Notes under the pieces: generated by a model | Databases searched by the model: none | The model's input: the letters and a program-made list of their open reading frames with translations, nothing else | Told to the model about the DNA's origin: nothing | From: Pseudorasbora parva | Lineage: Eukaryota > Chordata > Actinopteri > Cypriniformes > Gobionidae | NCBI RefSeq assembly: GCF_024679245.1 | Contig: NC_090174.1 | Coordinates: 46,374,188-46,438,187 of the forward strand | Reading direction: 5' to 3' | DNA: 64,000 nucleotides | In this document: one piece after another, positions 1-12,200 of the stretch | Position numbering within the stretch: position 1 is the first letter of the stretch | Layout: every line of letters begins with the position of its first letter | Made by a program: the position numbers and the translations under genes

Positions 1-1560
1 AGACAATGATATTTCCCCTAAAATAGTTAAATTACAAATGTGCAAATTATATTTAAGCAGATATGATACACACAAAAATACCAGAGTAAACAAGAATCAT
101 TAATAAACAATACAGTTTGTCTGTTTTAAGGTGTCTTATTTGTACTGATGGTCCTACGTTGCAAATCATTTTGGTGAGGTCAAGCTTTTCCTCTCTGGCT
201 CTTGTTTTCACCACAAATTTTATCATCTGTGACTGGCCTCATTGTCTATGCAACAGCATCATACTCAAACTAAGACCAATGTCTGAATCTAGTCAATCTA
301 AATCTGTAAATTATCACATTCGTAATTCAACTCTGTCAACAAACCTCCACTTGGAAGATAAATAACATTAGGACTTATACGATGGATTTTTGTGACAGAT
401 TTTTTCACAGTGGGTGCCTTATGAATGCATGTAATAAGCAGATGCAGGCACTTCCTCTAGTATTATATTCAGTATGTTTCAGATAAAACACGCATTTATG
501 AATTAAATTAGTTTTGACCACAAAAGGCATTGCTTACGGACAGTTGATCCCTGAACAGCTCTAGTTGAACATGCAATGTTGACTTGCATGTTGGCAGTTG
601 AGCTGATGTGCATTTGCTTTCAGTTCCTGCTGTCACATGACACAAACCAGCCCCTTATGACAGGAGAAAACAGTCACGCCCTCCAGACTGCCTTGGACTT
701 GTGTGCTGGTCAAATCTGGTTCTGATTGGATGTCTTTGATTATTATGTCATAGAAAACTGCATAAATGAGGACACAACTCATTTTGCACTATGTATCTGT
801 GTCTGATAAATGTGATTGATTGATTGATTGAATGTCTGTTACCAAAATGTTGCTCTGTATGTCTCTGTATTATCTTTGCTGAAGCAAACTCACTCCTGAC
901 AACCAGTCAATCAACTCCCCCCTTCCAAAGCATAGGCAAAAAAAACCCCTGAAGTCATCATACTGCAATTTCGGACTTTTACACATATCCAACATTTGTT
1001 TCAGAGGTACCTTGACTATGGTCTACCTGCAAAAAGCACAATTTCCCCTTAAACAACAATATGGAGTATTATAAAAAAAGACGCCGGATGTTGTCCTACG
1101 CCATGACCCCTGCATTTCCTAAAGCTGCCACAAGAGGTCAGTGTTGCAAAGTCATTGCCGTGCTAACACACTATTCTTCAAAAGAAAATGTAACCCAGAA
1201 ATGTTGACAGGGTCACTACACTGCATAGTAGTCTGATTTTTATACCATGTGATCCGTTTTTGGTTTGCCAATCCTTCGTTTGTTTCTTTAGCAGTGCCAC
1301 TCATTTATCTCCCCAGCTTGACCTCACCAGCAAGTCTTTATATTTTAATTATTTTTCTGAAAGAATGAAAAAAAAAAAAACAAGCCCTAAAATAGACAGT
1401 GTGGGTTGCCCTTCTTTATTCAAAGTCAGTTGTTTCACACATTAAATCAAAGAAAAAAAACTATTACGTTGCATGAATGAGAATATAGAGGTGATTTCTA
1501 TGCAACAGCTGTGCATGTTTATCAAAAGGGTTTCAATCTTCAGCAAAGCACTGGGTTTGG

Positions 1561-1591
1561 ATGATGATGATGACGATGATGATGATGATGG
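1561..1591. repeat. (GAT)n microsatellite
   Basis: About ten GAT units with one GAC interruption, read directly. Confidence 0.9.
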
Positions 1592-2331
1592 AGATATGAA
1601 ATGAGATAAGAAATGAGTGGAATGAGCAGATCACTTGTATAGCTGAAATGAGACATTAAATCATTTATGTACTGATAACTGCACTACTTCATAAATACAG
1701 GTTGTATATATCAGTGTGCTGTGGCGTTTTGATTTTGGTTACTGTCTTATTTGCAGGTGTGTTTAAATTAAAATTGTTCATTTATAAATATTGCACCATT
1801 TAAAATTTTGTCCCTTTACTAATGATTACTTTACAGGCCACTTTTAAAGTACCTTTATATTTAAATAATAATAAAAACAAGCTTTACAGATAACATCAAA
1901 AGAAACATCTTTAACAGACATGATTGTAAGGTATAGGCCTTCATATAAAGAGTTTTGTTCTGACTGGACTATTGTCAGCATTTTCCATTTTCAAGTTGGC
2001 ATTCATCAACAAAAGCTGCAGTTGGACAGCTTTTACCTTTAGATGAAAGAGACTAAATTAAAAGTAAAATAGGTTAAAGTAACAAGAGACGAAATTAAAA
2101 TTGTATCCATTATTAAAATTGATGCTGTAACTGAAATTAAAAATGGACGTCATACAGTTTTGGTCCCGCCACCTTTTAAACCTGCCTCTGGTTAAAGTTG
2201 CACCCCTGCCTCTGTGTAACAGATACTGTTAATAGTGTCTGAAATTATTGGAGCTAATTTAGTGAAAGCATTTTCTGTTTTGTTCGTTAAAAATATAATG
2301 TAATACATTATTAATACCATCATTATTGTTA

Positions 2332-2370
2332 TGATACATACCAATAATGATACATTATTGGTATGTATCA
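2332..2370. repeat. Perfect 18-bp hairpin
   Basis: An 18-bp arm at 2332-2349 is followed by a 3-base loop and its exact reverse complement at 2353-2370. Partial direct repeats of the arm and of a block containing ATTAAATG(C/A)CATCAG follow up to about 2440, so the hairpin sits in a small local duplication. It could be a replication-slippage product; no function is implied. Confidence 0.8.
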
Positions 2371-2863
2371 TACCAATACATTATTAAATGCCATCAGTTC
2401 TTCATGATACATTATTAAATGACATCAGTTCTTCATGCCAAACTAGGACCTCAGAAAGCTTTTCTGAAATACTTGCTCTGTTTTAGACAGTACATTTCAG
2501 TAATAAACAAAAGCGAGTGTTTTGCTTACTAATGAAAAACTTGGCACTTTGATGCCAAAAGAATTGTCGGTTTCAAATAAAGAACAATATTTTACAATTA
2601 GTGTGTTACTGAAAATTAGGACATACAGCAGAAAAACTGAAATCACAAATAAGCATTTAAGAAAAACATTTACATTTTCTTGACATTAAATGTGGGTTTA
2701 TTTACTGATAAAAAGTGACTTAAACCTACTTTGAAATGGAGATATTGAGATGCTTATTTCACTTCCCTGGAAAAAATAAATAATAATTCCAACATGAGCT
2801 TAAACAATCAACAATAACATGTATAAACCATTTTAGAGCATCTGTGGTGTAATACTTGCTGTA

Positions 2864-3645
2864 TTAAAGGGTTACTTCAGCGATTAGCATATGGCTTTGT
2901 ATCAGTAGAAACCCTGGAGAATATTCAAATTATTGTGCTTTCCCCCCTCATATCTCCCTGAGACAAGAGATTTATGCATTTTATTTCTGGAAAAATTCCT
3001 CCTATGATGCAAAATGACGATTTTTGCATCATAGGAGGAATGTTTGCCCAGAGGCTAAAGACTACAGCCAGCAGAGGGAGCCATTTCCGCATGTTTTGAA
3101 TCTGCGCATGGGGGATGGGCGATTACACTCAGCTGGCAGGGAGAGCTCAGCTTGCAGACAGGATCATTTAAACGGAGCTATGGTGAGCAATGTAAGTCTT
3201 TTAACTTCTCAAATTCATTTCTATGAAAGTTAAGCTTGCAAAGGCATGAACTGAAACGCGTGCCAGACTGAACTCGCGTTGTGAATGTATGCCACGAATG
3301 TAGTCGCAATTACCTCAGCTCTCATCACTCCTGCAGTTAGTGCTCAGTGCTGTGACACTCGCGCGGTGACTCACTCATTATATTGAACAGACACGTTCAG
3401 TTTTTAATTGTAGTGTCTTCTCTAACTCTGTCACAGTAATGAAGTTGGTGGTGTTGGGAATGGCCTCACAGGGCAGCGAAGCATTCTGGGAATTGTAGTC
3501 TTTCATCCCCATGGGACAAAAATACATTTTCTGTCTTTTCTCAGTCTAGAAGACACCAAATTCAAAAATAATTTCACATTTCTACTGCATTGATGACCCG
3601 GTTTAAATACAGATTCATCTTCCCAGCGCTGAAGTACCCCTTTAA
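2864..3645. mobile_element. Inverted-repeat element, family A copy 1
   Basis: The left end reads TTAAAGGGTTACTTCAGCG and the right end is its near reverse complement, ending in GAAGTACCCCTTTAA, giving imperfect terminal inverted repeats. An internal 18-20 bp palindrome around 3003-3041 spells out the 'cctcctatgatgcaaa' arm twice in opposite directions. A second full-length copy lies at 36587-37378 and an inverted end fragment at 38371-38448. No transposase is encoded, so this is a non-autonomous (MITE-like) DNA element. The TTAA at both edges could be a TTAA or TA target duplication; the superfamily is not settled. Confidence 0.8.
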
Positions 3646-4000
3646 CCACTTCACAACTTTGTCATATGCCTCTAAATTCTTCTGACACTTCAGTAATCCT
3701 GTATCCTCATATAACAGATATGAGGTCCGCTGTGAGGAAGTTCTTCCTGCTGACACATCTGCTGCTGTCTGGTACTATTTCCTCTGGGTCAAGCGTGTGA
3801 TGAAGCACCACTACAACATCCAGCTTACTGTTCAAGGACACAGACAAATCTATTAAAGATACATTTATCAGAAATACTTACATGTATGTATCACCTTGTG
3901 TTACAATACTCTGAATTTTTTTATTTTTTTAAAATAATGTGATGATGAAATAACCAGTAGAGTAAGGGAATTTGTTCACTTTCAGGCAGTACACTCCGAG

Positions 4001-4060
4001 TTACGTCAGTACTGACTAAATGGGGGTTTTGCTTAGAAGCCAGCTGCCTTCGATCTCAAT
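4001..4060 (+). repeat. DIRS left inverted terminal repeat
   Basis: The reverse complement of 6980-7036, sharing GCCAGCTGCCTTCGAT and the CAGTACTG palindrome, with small differences between the arms. Confidence 0.8.
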
Positions 4061-4439
4061 CTAAATGATCCTCTAAAGAAACTCCTCTCTAAAAGAGCTG
4101 CACATGACACATCTTTTTAAAGCTGTCTTGCCCGTGCTCTGTTTCTGGGTGCGGTCGGCAGGTTAGTCCGCCTGACGGGCATGAGCGCTGCTTGGTATGC
4201 TTTAGCCTTGTGCATGCTGAGCAGGCGTTCATAGATAGTCTTGATCTCACTGCGGGAACATGACCATCGCGGTGTTGAGATCAAGACTCAATGATCTCCA
4301 TGCAGGAGGGAGAGTCCCCTCTACCACACCCCAATCTACTGTCTCCACGAGAGGCAATACTTTGGCTGATGATCAGGGTAATCTGAGCAGCCACTGATGG
4401 CGGGCAGCCACTGACCTCCCATCTCCCAGGCTGGGCTTT

Positions 4440-6396
4440 TCGGCGGGGTGGTCAAGGACTTCACCCATCAGTTCTCGGCCGCACAGAGAAAGATTGAGGC
4501 TATCAAGCACATCCTGCCCCGGCGGCCTGCTGCTGTGTCCACCCAGCCGATTTCAGGGGATCTGGCTAGTCCCAGACTATCCAGCTGGCTCATTCACACC
4601 ATCAGGCTCGACTATGCGATTCAGTTCACACGATCTCCTCCCCGGTTTTGGCAGTCCACTATACCATGGTGGATGGCAAAGTCCCTGTCGTGCGTGCAGA
4701 GATCAACACCCTACTGGTGAAGGGTGCCATCGAGATGAAGTCCGGCTTCTACAGCCGTTATTTCATTTTACCCAAGAAAGGCGGTGGGTTATGACCAATC
4801 CTGGACCTGCGCATCTTCCATTCAAGATGTTGACGGCCAAATGCATTTTCGAATGCGTTCGTCCACATGATTGGTTTGCAGTGATCGACCTGAAGGAGGC
4901 GTACTTTCATGTCTCCATTCTTCCTCGACACAGACCGTTTCTACAGTTTGCCTTCGAGGGACGGGGAAACCAGTACGCCCTTCTCCCATTCGGGCTTGCC
5001 CTGTCTCCTCGCGTCTTTATGAAGGTTGTTGAGGCAGCCCTAGTGCCACTCAGGCAACTCAGATTTGCATCCTGAAATAATCTCGACGACTGGCTAATCC
5101 TGAACGACTCTTGAGATCAGGTTTGCGAACACAGGGACTTGGTTTTCCACCATCTTGCCCGTCTGGGCCTTCGGGTCAACTGGGAAAAGAGCAAACTCTC
5201 GCCAGTGCAGAGGATGTCTCTTCTCAGTATGAAGATTTACTCGGTCGTCATGTGCGCACAGCTTACGAGCGAGCGCACGCAGTCTCTGCTCCTGCCTTCG
5301 TCAGATCGAATGCAGGAACGTGGTCCCACTGAAGTTATTTCAGAGGCTCCTGGGGCATATGGCATCCGCAGCCTCTGTAACGCCGCTCGGTTGGCTCCAT
5401 ATGAGACTGCTCCAGCACTGGCTTTGCGGTCGAGTCTCAAGGTGGGCATGGCAACGTGGCACGCTCTGGGTAAAAGTTAACCAGGCCTACTGTCAGACCT
5501 TCACCCCATGGAGGAACCTCCAGTTTCTACGGGCAGGAGTTCCCTCAGAACGAGTTTCCAGGCATGTTGTGGTAACCACAGATGCCTCTGCCACAGGCTG
5601 GGGTGCCATGTGCAAAGAACATGCTGCCGCGGGCTCCTGGAAGGGACCTTGGTGCCTATGGCATGTCAATTGCCTCGAGTTGCTGGCCTGCCCTGCACTG
5701 CTTCCGATCCCTGCTGAAGGACAGGCACATACTGGTCCGGTCATACAATACGGCGACAGTAGCATACATCAAATGTCAAGGTGGTATACGCTCCTGCTGT
5801 CACAACTCGCCCGCCACCTCCTCTTATGGTGTCAGAAGCATACTCATACTCCTTGTGACAGAACCTCCCTGGCCTATTCCTCTGAGAAAGTACCTCCTTT
5901 CTCAGGGAGGGGGCACCATATGGCACCCGCGTCCAGGAAGGGTTGGACTGAAGGCTGTCTCCCTCCACCCTGAAGGTCTACGTGGCGGCAATAGCTGCTC
6001 ACCACGACTTGCTAGATTAAAAGACGGTTGGACACCACGATCTGGTCCACAGGTTCCCCAGGGGGCGAGGAGACTAAATCCACCTCGCCTTTTACAAGTA
6101 CCCTCTTGGGACTTCGCAGTGGTCTTGTCAGCCCTGCGCAAGGCTCTCTGCAGTCTGTTAAGCTCAAGTTCCTGTCTATAAAGACAGCGCTGCTGACTGC
6201 TCAGACCTCGATCAAGAGGGTGGGGGACCTGCAGGCATTTTCAGTTGAAGAAACGTGCCTAGAATTCCGACAGGCCAATTCTCACGTGATTCTGAGACCC
6301 CGGCCTGGATATGTGCCCAAGGTTCCCACCACTCCCTTCAGGGACCAGGTGGTGAACCTGCAATCGTTGCCCTTGGAGGAAGCAGACCCAGCCTAG
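4440..6396 (+). pseudogene. DIRS polyprotein remnant (RT/RNase H, tyrosine recombinase)
   Basis: The frame shifts repeatedly, so recognisable pieces lie in different frames. About 4448-4560 resembles the linker before RT (KAIKH-type, here IEAIKHILPRR). About 4840-5060 carries the RT core, with VIDLKEAYFHVSI and LLPFGLALSPRVF. About 5139-5260 has LGLRVNWEKSKLSP. About 5560-5700 is RNase H-like (TTDASATGWGA). About 6175-6390 is recombinase-like (TSIKRVGDLQAFS, then RPGYVPKV). Stops and frameshifts between the pieces show that the gene is dead. Assignment to DIRS rather than gypsy rests on the RT wording and the inverted termini. Confident. Confidence 0.85.
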
Positions 6397-6979
6397 ACAG
6401 GACGTAGTGCTTTAGGACCTCAGACTAGATCTTTGTCGATTATGGAGGGAAGCAGAAAGGGAAGGCTCTCTCCAAGCAGAGGTTGTCTCACTGGATAGCC
6501 AGGTTCAGGTTCCCGATTTCAGGTTCAAGGCCTGCTATGCCCCCCTGGGGTTAGGGGCAGGTATTGTGTTGCATTTCTCCAAGTGGAATATGCTTCCCAT
6601 TGTACCTTGGTAGCTGAGCTAGCCTCTCATCATGTAAATTCCGAGGCAGGCTGCTCATGTCAGCCCAGGATGCTGGAAGACAGCCGCTGTGGCGTGATTA
6701 GATTGGGAGCCCAATTTCGTCAGTACTGACGTAACTTGAAGTATACTGACTGAAAGGGAACGTCTTGGTTACGTATGTAACCCTCATTCCCTGAAGGAAG
6801 GGAACAGAGACGTTACGTCCCCATGCCATATCTGCTGTACTGCTATGGCCAGGGCGCTCAGGTAAACATCAATGCGAGATTGCAATGCAATGCCGCTTAT
6901 ACCCACGCGGTGGGACGGAGTTGCATTATGCAAATTCCACAGACCCATGGCATTTTCATGCCATTGGATTGTTTTGATT

Positions 6980-7085
6980 GAAATCGAAGGCAGCTGGCTT
7001 CTTATCGAAACCCCCATTTCATCAGTACTGATGTAACATCTTTGTTCCCTTTCCTCAGGGAATGAGGGTTACATATGTAACCGAG
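6980..7085 (-). repeat. DIRS right inverted terminal repeat
   Basis: The inverted partner of 4001-4060. Beyond it, 7045-7085 (GGGAATGAGGGTTACATATG) is the reverse complement of 6770-6800, forming the internal complementary region. Confidence 0.75.
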
Positions 7086-7415
7086 ACTGCTTTAAGAAGT
7101 GCTGCTTCAATGCCACTTCCAGCTCGAGAAACAATAGGACAGAAAACCAAAATAATGTTAATTGTATGAACTTCCCTCAGATTCTTAATTCGGGTTCAAA
7201 GAATGTCAATAAATTTCTTGTCACAATTATTTGTCTTTCCAGCCAAAATGGAGAACACTTTGATCCTGTCTGGAGAATGAATTGGGAGGGATTAGTAAAA
7301 CAAGGAAATGTACCAATACGATAATAAAAATGGATGCAAGATAATAACTTTGGAATGGTATCCAAGATGTTATAATCACAAAGTCAAGAATGTAATGTGA
7401 CTTAAGTACAAGTAC

Positions 7416-7630
7416 ACTATAAATAAAAAAAGTTACCTGGTTGCCTTAAAATTTTAAGTTCATTGATATCAAAAATTTGAGAATCGACAACCTTTATTCA
7501 TATTTTATTAAAAGATTTTGTAAGCCTATGTGATGACGCAAATTGTGGTTGAGATAGAATAATATTTTGAGCTTCTATTTATTAAACCAATGTCCTTTAT
7601 TGTATCAACTCAAATTTAATTGACTAAAAA
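7416..7630 (-). mobile_element. MITE fragment, same family as 27765-28175
   Basis: AAGTTACCTGGTTGCCTTAA and the following roughly 200 bases match the reverse complement of the copy at 27765-28175, through TTGACAACCTTTATT-like and AGATTTTGTAAGC blocks and the AATAGAAGCTC block. The far terminal repeat is eroded here. Confidence 0.7.
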
Positions 7631-7984
7631 TAAACTAAAACAAAGTTAGTTATTGTATGTGATCCATCATAAGATCCATCACTTGTACAGAGACTGCACT
7701 CCTTTCTCTGCCTCTTTGTCTCCACTTGCTGAGATTCACCTTCATTCTACAGACACACAACTTAGTATCTGGATAAAACTGTTTACCAGAAAAATACAAA
7801 ACAAATATTTGTCATTTTAAACAGCAACTTATGTGTAACAGTTTAAGATCGACCTTATTTGATTTGTGTGAGCTTCCCGTTGCTTGATATTGGGTTTGTA
7901 AAACATTTTGTGGTAAAATCTGTGGAAATTAAGGTAAAATTATACTGATTAAATAATAAAGGTTATATTTTAAATGAATGAATG

Positions 7985-8430
7985 AATAAATGAATGAGGC
8001 ATTTATATAGTCCTTTTATATGTACTACTTCACACCCAAAGCGCTTTACACTCATGTCAGAGGTCTCTCCTCAACCACCACCAGAGTGCAGCATCCACTT
8101 GAATGATGCGATGGCAGCCACAGTCCAACGGCACCAGTGCGCTCACCACACACCAGCGATAGGTGGAGAGGAGAGAGGGTGATAGAACCAATACAGTGGA
8201 TGGGGATTATTAGGAGGCTATGATTGGCAAGGGCCAATCGAGGGAATATGGCCAGGACACCGGGGTTAAACCCCTACTCTTTTTACGTGAAGTGCCATGG
8301 GATTTTTAATGACCACAGAGTCAGGACCTCGGTTTAATATCTCATCCGAAGGACTGTGCTCTTTGACAGTAGTGTCCCCAACCACCTTTAAAGGGGTTCC
8401 AAATACGTAGCGCCTATAGAACCTTTTAAG
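7985..8430. repeat. Dispersed non-coding fish repeat
   Basis: The wording (CACCCAAAGCGCTTTACA, CTCACCACACACCAG, GACACCGGGGTTA) matches a repeat I recognise as scattered through many cyprinid genomes; its family is not determined here. It runs into a sequence with GGTTCTATAGAACC-like pieces, which is the target of the LTR element inserted at 8436. Confidence 0.55.
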
Positions 8431-8435
8431 GTTCT
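8431..8435. repeat. Target-site duplication GTTCT (left)
   Basis: GTTCT lies immediately outside the left LTR and again immediately outside the right LTR at 14528-14532. Confidence 0.9.
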
Positions 8436-9257
8436 TGTGGTAGTTGAGGCCAAGAACAGGCAGGACAGAGAGTAGAAAAGAAATGGAAGTTTATTGCTTC
8501 CAACACAAAAATTATATACAGGGGCAGATTCCAACAGAAGTCATACAAAATCAAAAAAACTTAAGATTTATGCTAACTGAAATTAACAAAAATCAAACAG
8601 GCCTGAAAAATAAATCTCCCCTGTAAACAAAGTAAACAAATCAAAATCTAATTCAAAACCAAAGGTCAGAAGGCTAAGGTGGCTGGACAATACTGACTCA
8701 CTCTACTTCTCCCATAATGCTATATATACCCATTTAGCCTCTACCAAACAAAAATAAGGTAAATATCAAAATAATACAATTACCAAATAAACTCAAAACA
8801 ATTAACCTTTACAACACAATATCATTATCACACCTAACCTTAATACAATCATATAACAATATATATGAAAAGAAAATATTCAAATCAAACCAAGATATAA
8901 CTGAATGAAAAAGTCAAAAGATCCCGTCTAAATCAAAATGGAATGGTACAGTCCAATTTCCTCTGGAACAGCATAAGTTTGCAGGCTGATGCCCCGCCTC
9001 TTCCTTTGTCTGCTGCCACATGGAATGCGGCCGTCACTCCATGGACCAGAAGAATCTAGGGCTCAGGTACAGTCAAAAGCACAGGAAAATATAAGAAGTG
9101 TGCACCCTTCTGTATATTTAAGCTTTGAATAAACTGTTAACTCATGTTCTTGTCGTGTGGTTTTTTGTATATGAGGGGATAAATAACAAACATTAAATTA
9201 AACTCCAAATGTTTGGTAAAAGCCAAAATATGTGAGGTATGCTACGCACCCGTCACA
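8436..9257 (-). repeat. 3' LTR of Gmr1-type element (822 bp)
   Basis: On the minus strand it begins TGTGACGGG and ends CTACCACA, giving TG...CA ends. Compared with the other LTR it has an extra 9 bp (GTAAACAAA near 8629) and two base differences (near 8703 and 8997). A TATATATA lies at 8721-8728 and an AATAAA (minus strand) at 8490-8495, placed as expected for promoter and polyadenylation signal. Confidence 0.95.
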
Positions 9258-12200
9258 CTCTCCCCCACCTCTGGTTCCTCAGTCACATGACGGGAGAGGA
9301 AATCCGCTGCAAGGTTCTCTTTCCCTGGTCGATGGAGAACTGTAAATTTATAGGGTTGCAGAGACAAGTACCAGCGAGTTATCCTGGCATTAGAGTCCTT
9401 CATTTTATTTATCCATAGGAGAGCTCTATGGTCTGTCTCCAAAGTGAAGTGTCTGCCCAAAAGATAGTATTTAAAAGAGTCCAAGGCCCATTTTACCGCC
9501 AGGCATTCTTTCTCAATAGTCGAATAGCGTACCTCCCTAGGAAACAATTTACGGCTAATATAAGCCACAGGATGATAATTTCCCACTTCTCCCTGGAGTA
9601 ACACTGCTCCTAGTCCAACTCCAGAAGCATCAGTCTGTAAGACAAATGGTTGATCAAACCTGGGACTGTACAACACTGGGCCTTCCTGTAGAGCTCCTTG
9701 GATATCCTGGAAAGCTCTCTGAGCCTGCTCAGTCCACTGAATCTGGTTTGGAGAACCTTTTTTAATCAGATCTGTTAGGGCAGCCGCTCTGGAGGAAAAA
9801 TTGGGCACAAATCTACGATACCATCCGACTAGTCCAAGGAAAGACCTCACCTGTTTCTTGGTCTTTGGTAGGAGCCAGGACTTAATAGCTTGCACCTTCC
9901 CCACTTGAGGCCGAATGACTCCATTCCCCAGGACATAGCCCAGGTATTCTGTCTCTTCCTTCGCCAAGACCCATTTACCCGGCTTGATGGTCAGTCCTGC
10001 TTCTTGGATGCGTCTTAAAACCACCTGCAAGTGCTTCAGATGCTCTTCCCAGGTTCCACTAAAAATCACAATGTCATCAAGGTATGCTGAGGTAAAGTCT
10101 GACAAGCCATACAATACCTGATCCATCAGTCTTTGGAAAGTGGGCGGAGCCCCATGCAGGCCAAAGGGCATGGTCTTAAAATGATGTAGGCCCCAAGGAG
10201 TCCGGAAAGCAGTCAATTCTTTAGATCTGGTACTCAAAGGCACTTGCCAGTATCCTTTACACAGATCAACCGTGCTAAGATATTTTGCATTACCCAGGCG
10301 TTCAATCAACTCCTCAATACGCGGCATTGGGTAGGAGTCAAATTTTGAAACAGAATTCAAATATCGAAAGTCAATGCAAAATCTTGTAGTTCCATCCTTT
10401 TTTGGTACTAAGACCACAGGACTGCACCACTCACTTTTAGAAGGTTCAACCACCCCCAAAGAAATCATCAGGTCTAGTTCCTTTTTAAGAGCTGGAAGTA
10501 GACTTTCAGGGATACGATAACTCAGTCTCTTTGGAACTGCATCCTCTTTCAAGACAATGTCATGCTCCACCAGTTCTGTTAGACCTGGCCTTTCCTGGAA
10601 CAATTCCGGATGACACAAAGGCTGAAGTTGTCGCTGCTGGAACACAGAGAGATGATTTAATTTAAGCACTGCCGAATTCTGAACAGGAAAATACTGCTCC
10701 TCCACCTCTTCCTCGTCTTCCACAGACCGAATCAACATACAGTCCTTCCGAGGGGACCACTCCTTCAAAAGATTTACATGCAAAACCCTTCTTGACCGAG
10801 CTTGTCCTGGGGTCGAAACCTCATAGGTTGTAGGTCCCAACTTCTTGAGGACTTTAAAAGGCCCTTGCCATTTGGCTAAAAGCTTACTGGACAATGAAGG
10901 CAACATTACAAGCACCTGCTGACCTGGTACAAATGAACGGGATCTTGCAGATTTATCATACCAGGATTTTTGTTTCTGCTGTGCCTCTGCCATATGCTCT
11001 TGTGCCAGGGATGTCATCTTTCGCAGCTTTTCATGCATGGCCACTACAAAGGATGCAACATCCATTCCTTCCCCTTGTTCCTTCTGGCCAGCCCATGTCT
11101 CTTTCAGCAGTGACAATGGTCCTCTTACTTCATGGCCGTATAACAAGTCAAAAGGGGAAAACCCTGTGGAGGCCTGGGGTACTTCACGGTATGCAAATAA
11201 CAAATAGGGCAACCATTGATTCCAGTCCGAGCCAGCCTCATTTATAAATTTCCTGAGCATACTTTTAAGGGTTTGATTAAACCTCTCTACTAATCCATCT
11301 GTTTGAGGATGGAACGGCGTAGACTTTAAGCCCTTAATGCTCAACAACTGATAGACTTGCTTCAAGAGCTTTGAGGTAAAATTGGTCCCACAATCTGTAA
11401 GAATCTCCCTAGGGAATCCTACCCTGGAAAACAACTGAATCAAACAGGATGCCACTTGCTTAGCGCCAATTGCCCTTAACGGAAACACTTCTGGATATTT
11501 AGTAGCATAATCACTCACAACTAACATAAACCTGTGGCCTGCCCTACTTTTCTCAACTGGACCAACAATGTCCATAGCAAGTCGTTCAAATGGAACTGCA
11601 ATAACTGGAAGAGGTTGAAGGGGAGCTTTAGAGGGGAGTCTATTAGAGGTCATCTGACACTCTGGACAAGTTTTACAGAATTCTACCACATCTCTCCTGA
11701 GACCAGGCCAATAAAAATGTCTCCTAATTCGGGCCAATGATTTTTGCCTCCCCAGGTGGCCTGCCCAGGGAATGGAATGTCCCAAAGTTAGAACTACATT
11801 TTGAACTGCCTTGGGTACTACCATCTGCAAACTATCTCCCTGTTGCCGATACAACACCTCCTCCTGGAGGACAAACCTCTCTACTATTCCTTTCTTTACG
11901 CACCCCTCACCTTCTCCTTGGCTAGCCAACTCAGCTTGTTGATACAACAAAGACACCACAGGATCTTCTTTTTGCATTTCAGCCATGTTACTAGGAATCT
12001 TAAACCCAGTCATGTCCTCCATCTTACCATCCTCTGCCTGACCCTCAGCTAACAGGTATCTGTACTTCTCTTGCCTCCGCTGTTGTCTAGATTTCCTCAC
12101 CTTACCCGGTCCATCCACCAGCTCAGCGTCAAAGAAAGGGAGACTTTTAAGCGTTTCGGATTCATCCGCACTCTGCTTAACCTGAGCCCGGGTCATCACC

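Larger units (their letters stand above)
1..2863. other. Intergenic, no supported gene
   Basis: AT-rich sequence with only short open frames (82 codons or fewer) that show no recognisable motif, no splice-site chain and no codon-like pattern. It holds a short TGAT run near 829-848, the GAT microsatellite at 1561 and the hairpin at 2332. I see no exon, RNA gene or clear transposon end here. Confidence 0.6.
3964..7085 (+). mobile_element. Decayed DIRS-type retrotransposon
   Basis: Remnant reading frames on the plus strand match DIRS reverse transcriptase/RNase H and a tyrosine-recombinase region. The ends are inverted repeats: 4001-4060 (palindromic CAGTACTG, then GGGGGTTTT and GCCAGCTGCCTTCGAT) is the reverse complement of about 6980-7036. 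The extreme left end (3964-4016) also appears reverse-complemented internally at about 6718-6765, and the block at 6770-6830 recurs inverted near 7045-7085. Inverted termini plus an internal complementary region is the DIRS hallmark, different from LTR elements. No target duplication is expected for this group and none is claimed. Confidence 0.85.

Noticed and set aside
3024..3233. 69-codon frame inside family A element
   Set aside because: It lies across the element's internal palindrome and is not preserved in the second copy.
8444..8626. 60-codon frame present in both LTRs (also 13723-13905)
   Set aside because: Identical because the LTRs are identical, antisense to the element's transcription, and spanning R/U5 signals; no evidence of coding.
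10894..12052. Plus-strand frames within the Gmr1 pol region
   Set aside because: They are the opposite strand of a well-identified integrase/protease coding region.
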